From Colocasia esculenta (Eukaryota > Streptophyta > Magnoliopsida > Alismatales > Araceae): DNA of 64,000 nucleotides. The position numbers and the translations under genes are program-made. The notes under the pieces were generated by a model, which searched no databases, was not told where the DNA came from, and saw only the letters and a program-made list of their open reading frames with translations. Shown piece by piece: positions 23,490 through 33,720 of this stretch (position 1 is the first letter of the stretch; every line of letters starts with the position of its first letter). Location: NCBI GenBank assembly GCA_014218235.1, contig CM024760.1:69132961-69196960 (forward strand), read 5' to 3'.

Positions 23490-23735
23490 CTCGCCATGCC
23501 TCCCCTTTGTCACCTGCCTTCTACATCTCTGTACCCCCTTAGTGATCAATAAAGTAATTGATTAGCTCAATTTATCTTTCTTCTCTTATTTTCTTTTTGC
23601 TTAATGGCAAAAAGGGGGAGAAAATCAACTATTCTGAAGTACATTCTTAAAATTTAAACATCAAATTTATTGAAATTCATTTCAGTACTTTATAGTTGTT
23701 ATGTTATGTTTTGTCATCATTAAAAAGGGGGAGAT
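22870..23735 (+). promoter_or_regulatory. Repeated GGGGGAG motifs and polypurine tract
   Basis: GGGGGAG occurs at about 22874, 22953 and 22988 inside the additional ORF (as CAGGGGGAG or TAGGGGGAG), then as AAAAAGGGGGAGAA near 23609 and finally as AAAAAGGGGGAGATT at 23722-23735, directly before the LTR. The last is the functional polypurine tract; the others are PPT-like copies, a known trait of Sireviruses. Confidence 0.75.
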
Positions 23736-26069
23736 TGATGATCAGTCCATCTCCATATAATTTTATTTAATTATATATAATTTTGGTGATTAACAAAACC
23801 TTAACAAATATTTTCTAACAATGTTTTGTGAAGTTCATCCACAAGAAATAATCTAAGAAAAATCTGTAAGTAATTCTTACACATTGTTGATTAAAGTGCA
23901 GAGCATGCATTTCTTCTAAGTCCACATCGATTTCCTTTATAGAATAACGATTTGAAACATTGATTTCGGCCTCACAACGATTTCATAAGTGAAACATCGA
24001 TTTCGACTTCACAACGATTTCATAAGTGAAACATCGATTTCGGCTTCACAACGATTTCATAAGAGAAACATCAATTTCGGCCTCACAATGATTTCTTAAG
24101 TGAAACATCGATTTCGGCCTCACAACGATTTCATAAGAAAAACATCGATTTCGGCTTCACAATGATTTCACAAGTAAAACATCGATTTCGGCCTCACAAC
24201 GATTTCATAAGTGCAACATCGATTTCAGTCTCACATCGATTTGCTTATATCTGTAAAACGATTTGTGTTCATAACAATTTGGTTCTACTTAAACAACGAT
24301 TTGCTTATATCTGTACAACGATTTGCTTATCTGTACAACGATTTGCTTGTACATTGATTTGCTTATATTTGTACAACGATTTGTGTTCACAATGATTTGG
24401 TTCTACTTAAACAACGATTTGCTTATATCTGTACAATGATTTGCTTGTACATCGATTTGCTTATATCTGTACAACGATTTGTGTTCACAATGATTTGGTT
24501 CTACTTAAACAACGATTTGCTTATATCTGTACAAGAATTTGCTTATCTGTACAACGATTTGCTTGTACATCAATTTGCTTATATCTGTACAACGATTTGT
24601 GTTCACAACGATTTGGTTCTACTTAAACAACGATTTGCTTATATTTGTACAACGATTTGCTTATCTGTACAACGATTTGCTTGTACATCAATTTGCTTAT
24701 ATCTGTACAACGATTTGTGTTCACAACGATTTGGTTCTACTTAAACAGCGATTTGCTTATATCTGTACAACGATTTGCTTATCTGTACATCGATTTGCTT
24801 ATATCTGTACAACGATTTGGTTCTACATAAACAATGATTTCCTTGAACAATGAAGTGTTAACACAACGATTTCATAAATAGAACATTGATCGCATCGACT
24901 TCATGATTACATCTATTATTCTCATGATATTCAAATATATTTTCAAAACTCTGTGGAGTACAAGTCTTCCCGCGCACACTAAGATTTTGATCATTTCACA
25001 TGAAATCTTCTTGCTTATTTGATATATCATATAAAGTCTTGATTTGTGTGAAGACATTATATCCTTTCCAATTTGAGCATATCATTACTGCACGTTTGTC
25101 AGACTGATGACCAGACAAAAAGGTTGTCTAGGTATATGTGTTTTAATGCATGCAGACTTCTTGTAGTAAAGCACGTAAAGTATGGATCCGTCAACCTGTT
25201 GAAAGGATAAAAGATTTAGTAGATCTTTTCTGAAGATGCAAAGACCAATCCAAGTGTTTGTAGTTGCAAGCTAATCTCTACATGCCTACGACCATCCTCT
25301 CTAACGGACATAAAGCTATGAGATAATGGGCATCTGAACGGCTACTTCAACGGTCAAAATATGCGGTAGAGAATATATAGAAGACTGAAGATTCCAGGAA
25401 GAACAACTTTTGGTGCGATAGTGCTTCACTGAGAATCATCTTCAACTTGTGAGCATCAGAATGAAAAGCGCTTGCTTCACTCCATCTTTTCTTTAGCTCT
25501 TAGCTCTCAGCCTTTCATTGTTTAGACATTTTGAGAGCTTGTTGTTCTGAGAGATTTTTTCTAGTTCAAATCTTTCTCTCTCAGACTTTGCCTCAGATCA
25601 AACATTCTGTTGTAAGTTTGGTTTAGGGGCCTTTCGTCTTTTTAGACATTCTTTTTGTGTATTCTTCTTCGGACTGTGAAGAGAAGACCTGTTGGAAATA
25701 TGTGGTTATTTTTCCCTTCATTGAGGAAGGAAGACCTGTGTGTCAGGTGGCAGTTTGTACCTCTTCTGGGTTTGAAGAGAAGGTCAGTTGCGGCTTAATG
25801 TGTAAGGGTCCTTAAGGGGGACAGTACCCTTGGTTAGTGAAATCCCAAGTTGTTGCTTGGGGACTGGATGTAAGACTCCTTGGGATAGGAGGTCTGAACC
25901 AGGATAAAATACTCTTGTGTTTGTGTGCTTGCTTGTTTGTTTTCATTATCATCAACACTAACTATCAATCGTAGTATTTTGTGTTTAGCATTTTTATTGA
26001 CAGATTTTAATCTGAAAGAATTTTTAGAATCTCATTCATCCCCCTTCTGGGCTTGCTAGCTGGGCAACA
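23736..26069 (+). repeat. 3' LTR of the plus-strand Sirevirus
   Basis: Starts TGATGATCAG after the polypurine tract and ends GGGCAACA. At about 2334 bp it is longer than its relatives because of an expanded CGATTT array (23925-24890). A TATA-like TATATAG lies near 25374. The 3' end carries the CCTTCTGGGCTTGC motif. The target-site base string after it is TGATC; no partner is available. Confidence 0.85.
24265..24835 (+). repeat. Higher-order tandem repeat (about 117 bp) in the LTR array
   Basis: A marker segment GTGTTCA(C/T)AA followed by ATTTGGTTCTACTT recurs at 24265, 24383, 24481, 24601 and 24717 (steps 118, 98, 120, 116). Each unit is itself built from four to five AACGATTTGCTTAT-like subunits. 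Confidence 0.85.
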
Positions 26070-27725
26070 TGATCGAGTATAAATGTGGTGCCATGAAAAG
26101 TCAGAATGTTTTATATTTGTGCAATATATATGAAGGAATGGAGGAGATGTTAGGTGCATGTTATATTTCACATAATAAGTATGTGCTACATATTGTACCA
26201 TGATAGGTAGGATTGGAAAATTTCAAAAGCGTTTGACGCATTATTGTGCAACTGATGTGGACTCTGTGATGAGGCCAGTTTTAAAAATTGAGAATATTTG
26301 TTGCAAGAGGTTGTAGCATATGCCTTTATTATATGTACATGCTGTCGACATGGCAAGGTGGGGTGCCCAATGAATGTGACCTCTTGCAAGTAGGGGGCTC
26401 ATTTCTCTTAAAAATTTTCTTGAATGTGTGATAGTGGGCAGGTTAAAAATTTGTGAACTGACATATTTACACTGAAAATTCTGTGGAATGCGTCCCAATC
26501 ATGAGTTAGTCTAATTTTTAATTGTCGATAATATTGGTCGACATAATGACTGTTGGTGTTAACCAGTGGGAAAAAAAAAACAGCAAACGGTTGATGATCT
26601 AGACAGTCGGTGTTACCCCGTTAAAAAAAGAAAAAACAAAGAGACGACGGTCGATGACTGTCGCTGTAAATTAGGTAAAAAAAAAGGGGAAAATTATCAA
26701 TCAATTTTTATTTTTTGAAAATTTATTTTTAGATCATTGATAATTATGTAAGTCTTTTAAAAAATTATGTAAAAACATATTTATCTCTATAACTATAAAT
26801 ATGTAAGTCAATGCTCTAAAAATAAATCTCCAGAATAGGGATTGATTGGTTTTTTTTTCTTTTGTAGAACTTACTTTTTTTTTTACATTGTAAGGCAGCA
26901 ATAACATTTCACATAAAAGTAGTACATAGAGTACGAAAATGGTACACTTCTGCTAGTGGAAACGGCACACTACAGCAGGGGAAACCCAAGAAACAAGCCG
27001 TCCAAAGGACTGAAGGACCATACACAACGGAGTAAAAACCCAACCCAATCAGAGGCAAGCAAGACGATCGTTCGTCGAAAAGCTGCCGACCGTCGTTGGC
27101 TACCAGCCACCCCGAAGAACTCCGATCGAGGAAGCAATTGCACATGGGTGCACACTTAGGCGCTAATAGGGGAATCATGCAAACGATGCCGGGAGGTGCA
27201 CTGAGCTGTTGAGAAGAGACGTCGACAAACTGCGGTGAAGGGACGACAGGATTAAGCACACCCGTAGTAGATTTTGGCACTACAGGGGGAGCTCACCTGG
27301 GTCGGGATAAGAAGAGGCGTGATAGGCTTCTACAAACTACAGACATGGGAGCTTGGGCTCGAGATCGCCAGCGGCAACGCCGAATCGAAGGGCAGATTGG
27401 AGGTAGCGAACGCCAAATCTGTCGGAGACAACCAAGCTTCTTCGGAAACCTACACAATTACAAACCATACATATAGAAGCCAATGCCGAATCTCTGAACT
27501 GTCGTCGAGCACCCGCCGGCCGAACGGAAACAAAACCTCTCCGATGAGACGTGAAGGAACGGCGGAAAATGGAACCGTCAACCATATGTTTATCTCTATA
27601 ATCACCCTACTGGCCATGCCACGTTTTGTAGCACCCGACACTGTAAATGTTGCTTAGAATGACTACGATTTCCCCAGTACTTGAGGGCTGTACTATCGTT
27701 TCACAATTTCCCTTCTACGTATAAG
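26070..27725. other. Unassigned DNA between retrotransposons
   Basis: AT-rich to about 26900, then mixed. At 26545-26680 three degenerate copies of a GACTGT(C/T)GGTGTTA-like motif alternate with A-runs, resembling subterminal repeats of a DNA transposon. No ORF with recognisable homology was found; the short ORFs at 26909-27657 overlap on both strands and lack domain signals. Confidence 0.4.
26545..26680. repeat. Degenerate subterminal-like repeats
   Basis: GACTGTTGGTGTTAACC, GACAGTCGGTGTTACCCC and GACTGTCGCTGTAAATTAG follow each other at about 50-bp spacing, each followed by an A-rich run. Such clusters are typical near ends of CACTA-type transposons, but no CACTA terminus was identified. 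Confidence 0.35.
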
Positions 27726-27730
27726 GACAT
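27726..27730 (+). repeat. Target-site duplication of the giant Gypsy, left copy
   Basis: GACAT directly before the LTR start. The identical GACAT follows the other LTR at 55036-55040. Confidence 0.9.
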
Positions 27731-29172
27731 TGTAGACACGACAATTTGACAGCACATTGAGTAAAATCCGTGTTATATCGCGATGCCTCAAAGTGGCTCT
27801 TCTCAGTTAATCTCAGGAGTGATTTTTCCACTTATTCTGGATGTGTTTAGACAAAACTCCCCGAGGGTCCGCAAATTTCTTTAAATCGCGTCCCAATCAG
27901 CAGGCGCTCTTTGCAAGAGTAAGAACCACGTAGGCTATGGTGGACGCGGATTATACTTGCAAAACGACACAACGGCTGGTTTTGAAACGCGCCCACTTGA
28001 CTCACCGCACTTCATAAGTCAAACTTCTCTGGTGCGCCCTGTCAGCAGCATTAAATGAACGCCACGTCAAAATGATGATGTCTCGTTAAAAATGCGTTTG
28101 CATCAGACGCCGCGCTTTAGAGAATGTCCAATCAATGTCAAATTCTGTCAAAGATTTGATTTGATTGAGGAAGCGCGGCTGACAGAGCGGACGCATTTTA
28201 TAACATAGCTTACAGCTACCATCATCATGAAAATGTCTAATCCCACGTAAATCAAGGATCTTATGAAGCGCGGCTTGTCAGGCGGACGTCTTTCATCGAT
28301 AATAAGCGTCTGCTACCTTGGACGCGATTTCGGCCATAAATACAGACCCGCGAGACCCTCATTTGGCAATCCATCTCAAGTACGGCCAAGCCCTGTCGGA
28401 TTCTCCCCTCAACCTCTGAACTTCAACTCTTCAATTTTTCGAGGTGGGACTCCGGCGGATTGAAGGCTTGTGTACCGCCGCCGAGGCAAGAGCGCGCATC
28501 GTCTTTGTGTCGTCTTCTTCACGCAGTGGAGTCTCCAGGCGTGGAGTGCGGCAAGAAGGATTCCGACCATGTCTTCACCGCCCTCACCATTCTCTGTCAC
28601 TTGCCGGGCTACGCCACTATTTTCCCTTTCATCATCTTAATTTTTACCTTTCATTAGACACACATTGCACACTTCTACACACACACACATGCATAGCATT
28701 CTTCCTACCCACTCTTCGGGGTTTAACACCACCTCCACGAGGTGTGTTTCCCCCATTTACATGTTTTTCTTATGTTTCATTTACTTTACATTTACTACAC
28801 TCTGTAGTCTAATCTCCCCCTTCACGTGTTTGTTTTGTTGTCTATATCTTGCAAGGTAACCAGAATTGGATCTTCTTCGTCAGACGGCCGATTGGGGAAG
28901 GAAGAAGAACCCACCATGGAACTCCTGCTTCTCTTCAGGTAGGAGGTAAGTGCACCGCATTCCCTTTTTTCCAGTTACATTCGGCGCCCTCGTGCGCCTG
29001 GCGATCACATACACCCATCGTGCACACACACACATTCCTATCCCCTTCTTTCCCTCTTTTCATTCTCCCCATCATATTCCGCAATCGCCCTTTCACCGTC
29101 GCGAGTAGAGTTGTCCTTCCCGTCATCCACCATCTTCGGACTCCAAAAAAAAGGGGAAGAACCCCATCTACA
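27731..29172 (+). repeat. 5' LTR of the giant Gypsy
   Basis: Begins TGTAGACACG and ends CATCTACA (5-bp terminal inverted repeat TGTAG/CTACA). It contains many GGACGC/GCGTCC-type motifs, a TATA-like CATAAATA (28335-28342) followed by a C-rich leader, and CA-microsatellite patches (28677-28690, 29025-29035). The ORFs inside occur at matching positions in both LTRs and carry no domains. Confidence 0.93.
28335..28342 (+). promoter_or_regulatory. TATA box of the giant Gypsy LTR
   Basis: CATAAATA here; the 3' LTR has the better match TATAAATA at the equivalent site (about 54198-54205), preserved although neighbouring bases differ. Confidence 0.55.
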
Positions 29173-29175
29173 TCT

Positions 29176-29193
29176 TGGCGATCATGGTGGGAC
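29176..29193 (+). promoter_or_regulatory. Primer-binding site of the giant Gypsy
   Basis: TGGCGATCATGGTGGGA starts three bases after the LTR end, at the exact point where the two LTR copies stop matching. The TGGCG start resembles the TGGCGCCG-type sites of related Gypsy elements (compare 56117). The priming tRNA was not determined. Confidence 0.65.
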
Positions 29194-30236
29194 AAGTTCT
29201 TGTTCTAATTCCGGTTACCTCCACTTGGCACCCGTGTGTGCCCCTCCTTCGTACCCCACGTGGTACACTTCCCTGCCTTGCCGCACTCCACGAGGTGCCG
29301 TTTGACATTCCCGTTGTGTTGCCAAATTGTAGTTGTGCTTTCCTTCATTGTTTGCTTATACTCCTCGTGTGGAATTTGGATTAAAAAAAAATCACCATCT
29401 TGTTCCCCACCACGTGCCTTTATCTTTACATGAAGAAAGCATATTTATTTGAGTTCTATTTCTCCCTCCGCCATTGTTAGAAAACATGTTAGTTTGATTT
29501 CCTGGCTTTCTCTGTGTCCTCGGGTGCATGTTCTATTCGCGTCCAGTACAGTGGACGCTTTTATGTTCTTGCTTTGTGTGGCAGTCTACCTGGATGCTAT
29601 TTTGTGACAGAGGTCCGAAGGGAGTCGCCTCGGCTCTTATAGCTTTCAAGAGCTATCAGACCCGCGGTCGACAGAACAGACGCCCTTACTAAAACGCGCC
29701 CATTGTACTGGATGCGATTCAAGCTGTCACAGAGCACCAGTTCTTCTGCCATTGGAGTTTTCCTTTTGCATTATTTCTCATTTCTGCATTGCATTTCGGC
29801 CGAGGGACCTCCTTCCCTCCTCCCTTAGGATCCACACACCTTCTCGGTGAGGGTTATCTCCCCATTGGGCGCTCCGTCTCATTGGGCTAGAGAATCCTCA
29901 TCGGGACCTCCGTAAGTCTCCATACCCCGTGGATTCCCTCACGGTGGACTGAGCCGGTTGTACGATCCGGTGACCCGAGTTAGAAATCCTTGTCACGTGA
30001 GAAAGGAAGTTTCTTAGTGAACCCAAAGTTGTTCTCTCACCTATTCTAGATCCGCACCTACTTTGGAGAGATACACTATCATTAAAAAACCACGTTGAAA
30101 TATATTGAATACTCTAACTGGGCGTAATCATTTTCGAGTCTGTGATTTATAAGTCGTCAACTCCTTCTCTCAAAATTGTTTGAGTAGTTGTCTGCTAGTT
30201 GCTTGCTAAATCACAGTGCATTTCTAGAACTCGTGC
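29194..30236 (+). other. Leader region between primer-binding site and gag
   Basis: About 1 kb without convincing coding potential. It contains further GCGTCC and GGACGC motifs (for example 29680-29720) and would hold the packaging signal in a working element. Confidence 0.5.
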
Positions 30237-32989
30237 ATGCAGCTTCATTCCAGTCGATCCCTTTCAGTGGCTGAGTACGAGAACTATGAAAACATGTATG
30301 ATGATGTGTATAGTCCCAACCAGCAACTCCCACAGCTCCAAAATCAGGCTCCCGCCGACCTGTCCAATCCGCGAGTCGACGCGATGGACACTCATGCTCC
30401 CCACGTCTCGCCAAGGCATGATGCTGGGAATACCTCTCTCCCATTCGATACATCCCAGATTGTGGACAACCTCCAGAACCTCCTGGCCTCTCAGCTCCAG
30501 GAGGTCTAGGCTGCCCTCAGGGGTAAGTCTGTTATTGATCCAGTTCATCCCTTCCCCCCGAATATGGGTGTCCAGATTCAGTCTGCTCGTGACCCGATGG
30601 CTCGAGCCTCTCCTGTCCCCTTGCGGGCTCACTCTATCATCCAATCACACCCCCACAGCCCTGTTGGGAGGCATCCTCTTCCTCATGATCAGCCAAGCCA
30701 CGACGGGGCGCGGCTTATCCACCAGTCCCGGATCCCGGCTTACGGTTCTGCACCTGTCGGTGTCACTCATTATCCCATTCAAGCGAATGTCCCCCACCAT
30801 CTTCCTCCGAGGGCACCTCTTGGGTCTTCCACCAATCAACTCACTCAAGCCCTTCTAGCGAAAGTGAGCAAACTTGAACAGGGAGTCAAAAGGGTGTCCG
30901 CGCCCAAAGACTACGTTGACCTGGCACTGCCCTCTATGCCGATCATTCATCTTCCTCCCTCTGAAATGCCGGTTTATCACTGTTACAATGGCACCGGCAA
31001 TCCTTTTGTGCATCTCAAAGAATTCATGTACGAATCTTCTTTCTGGCAAGGTGACAATCATGCCCTCACTTTTCTATTCTGCCGATCCTTGGAAGGGGCT
31101 GCCCTCGAGTGGTTCTATTCCTTAGAACCTGCTGATGCCGAAGATTTTGAGATGGTGCAAAGAAATTTTTGCAGAGGTACAGAGACAGGGTAGGTACAAT
31201 ACTGTCAATTACCGATCTGGTGGCCGAGAAAATGACGACAGATGAAGATTTCATCCACTATGTTGATAGGTGGAGGAACCTGGCTGAGAGATTGAGGGAT
31301 CCACTATCCGAGGCAGAGCAAGTCAAAATGATCACAGCCAATGCCACTCCCCAGTTCAGAGACATTCTGGCTATGAACAAGCTAACAACGATGGAAGAGT
31401 AGTATGAAAGGGCACGATACAACCAAACACAGTTAAAGGACTCTCCTATCATGGCCATGTTCGAGCCCAAAACTCGGACGCTCAAGAAAGTCAGTGGCGC
31501 CCCGGTTGGTGGTCCTACGATTGAGGGGGTGATCAATAACGAGCAAGTGAGCGCTATGGGCAACCCCAATCCTTCCACCTATCGACCCAACAGCAACACC
31601 CGAACCCCACCACCCCAATAGCCCGCTCCAAGAACCAACAACCCACCACTATTCAGAATGCCACCTCACCAACCTCAATAGCCTCAGCAGCCTCAACTAC
31701 CCCAGCAGCCCTCATATTACCAGCAGCCCCCGTGGCCACAATAGGTCCCTCCTCCAGGCAACTATGAGCCTCAACCACCCCGACCACCCCCCGGCCCAAG
31801 GAGGACTCACTATCCCCCATTGCCAGAAACCCTTCCGGATATCTTTAATGCCCTAATGGCCGCTGGCGCACTCACGCTGCCTAGAGAAAGGCTACAATGG
31901 CTGCCCAATATTGACACCTCGTGGTATTGTGAGTTCCACCGAGGCCCAGGCCACACCCTGGAGGCGTGCTTTCATTTTAACGATTACATCTATAACCTGA
32001 ACGATAGCGGAGGCATTGATTTGGTGGAAATGAAGAAATTCATTATAGAAATGAAAGCACGAAGGCCGGCTAGGCAAGAACAGCAACGGCAGCAGCAATA
32101 GCAACAACAACTCCAGCCCCAGCAACAGCCCAGTATGGGCATTGTTCAGAACCCACTCCCAGAGCACCAGACTCTGAGTCAGCAAGTTAATGCCTTTAGA
32201 GCATCTCCCCAATATGAAATTTCCAATCGGCCGACGGAAGTAGCTTCTACATCCGCCTCCTCTTCCCAGTCATCCTTCACCCTGTCACCCTTCATCCGTA
32301 CACCAACTCTCGATAATCCACTACCCTCCTTCCTATGCATCCCTACCCAGCACACCGCACCATTCAGTCAGCCCGCCTACCCGCCGCTCATCCACCAGCC
32401 CACCACCGCTACGACACCTCCACCTACCAACATACAAGCCCCTTCCCTGCGCAACCCTTCCGCCATCCCACCACAACCAATCTACACATCCCATTCTACC
32501 ACAGTTCCACAACCACCATCAGCTGACCCGCCCATTCTCCGCACGCCATCGACCATACCCTTCATTAACCCCAACCATCGAGCCCCCTTTCTCCGTATCC
32601 CCACTCAACCCTCCGGTGCAACAACTATCCCATCACCACACCAAATATCCTCCGACCAGCCCTCCACCTCCTACACATATCTTACCCCGTCGGCTTTGAC
32701 AATGATATTGGGAGATAGCTCCGAGGCGACCATGGTGCTCTGGAGCGTGCGCTTGTTCAACAGGGTGTCTCCCCAACAGCAAGAATAAACGTTGGCGCAC
32801 TAGGAAGAGGAAGAAATTCAGCCTGAAGAATCCATGCCAGGGATGCAATATGATCTGTTAAAGCATTTGGACAAGACCCCGGCCAGAATCTCCATCCTAG
32901 AATTGATCAAGAGGTCGACAGTTCATTAGGAAGCCCTCATGCAGTATCTACAGAAGGTAATGGAGAATGAGGACATGCCAGTAAATTAG
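30237..32989 (+). pseudogene. Gypsy (Tat) gag polyprotein
   Basis: Starts MQLHSSRSLSVAEYENYENM. The capsid region (retrotrans_gag type) has LPSMPIIHLPPSEMPVYHCY, NPFVHLKEFM and GAALEWFYSLEP, then after a frameshift at about 31170 RDRVGTILSITDLVAEKM and DFIHYVDRWRNLAERL. A proline/glutamine-rich linker leads to a zinc-binding C-x2-H-type motif (WYCEFHRGPGHTLEAC), as usual for Tat Gag. In-frame stops are almost all TAG (30507, 31400, 31619, 31679, 31742, 32099, 32801, 32927, 32987), most at positions surrounded by Gln runs. It is clearly a dead copy, but length and order are complete. Confidence 0.88.
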
Positions 32990-32999
32990 ATCAGTGCCG

Positions 33000-33720
33000 T
33001 CTTAGCACCCACAAGCACCCGCCCAGCCATTACATTTCATGAAGAAGAGATAGCACCGAGCGAGTCCCAGCGATGTGCCCTGTGCCTCGCAATCCATATT
33101 AATGGCATATGTGTGGACCATTGCTTGGTCGACTATGGTGCGTCCATCAATGTCGTGTCCCCCGACACACTACAACTTTGTGGGGTTCCAGTTCAAGCAA
33201 TTCTGCCCTCTGCCATCACAGTCACAGCCTACGATAACACCAGTAGGCCACCTAAAGGGGTTGTTACTAGGGCCATCCTATAATGAAATGGACTTCCACG
33301 TCCTGGACATGGATCCCAACTTCCGTATGATTCTGGGGAGGCCTTTCATGAAGGCCCTTGGCGCCGTCATATTCACAGTGCATCAATGCCTCAAATTCCC
33401 ATTCAACAGACGAATTGTCAAGGTGCCCAGCACACCGATTATCGCGGAAGTGAATGCAATAACAGATGACTCAGTCCCCTCCATTTGGCCCAACAATCAG
33501 CCTCTAATGTCAATATTGGGCGTAACCAGCATGTACCCAGGGCCGAGTGGTCCAACTATTGAAGATGCTAGAAGAAGCAGGATCATCACAAAGAAGGGCT
33601 GGCACATTATGAAGTAGATGGGATATCAACCAGGCAGAGGACTGGGGACGCGATTGCAAGGAAGAACGGAGGCCGTAAAAAGCTGCAAGAAGAGGCCCAA
33701 AGTGGGGCTGGGCTACAAGC
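33000..33720 (+). pseudogene. Gypsy aspartic protease plus G-patch
   Basis: The retroviral-type protease active site reads LVDYGASINVVSPDTL (about 33126-33170), that is D-Y-G instead of D-S/T-G, which is probably inactivating. The second conserved part is FHVLDMDPNFRMILGRPFM, in another frame after a slip near 33275. A G-patch (MGYQPGRGLGTRLQG) begins at 33618 after a TAG at 33615; protease followed by G-patch is typical for Tat Gypsy elements. Confidence 0.82.

Larger units (their letters stand above)
18853..26069 (+). mobile_element. 5'-truncated Sirevirus-type Copia (plus strand)
   Basis: Begins inside the GAG-pre-integrase region (GKHTKSSFKSK-equivalent codons) and continues through integrase, RT-RNase H, the additional ORF, polypurine tracts and a 3' LTR (23736-26069). 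The 5' LTR, gag and protease are missing. It is a close relative of the minus-strand element at 2260-18507, in opposite orientation. It is decayed by stops, frameshifts and an RT active-site change. Confidence 0.8.

Noticed and set aside
23925..24890. Repeat-spacer array reminiscent of CRISPR
   Set aside because: Units are short, variable and palindromic only in part, lie inside an LTR with a polypurine tract, and the surrounding DNA is plant nuclear.
27278..27290. CACTACAGGGGG as a CACTA transposon end
   Set aside because: Only six bases match and no opposite terminus or transposase was found.
28444..29208. Several 65-122 codon ORFs in the giant Gypsy LTR, with counterparts at 54323-55075
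   Set aside because: They overlap in several frames, lack domains and their matching positions only reflect LTR duplication.
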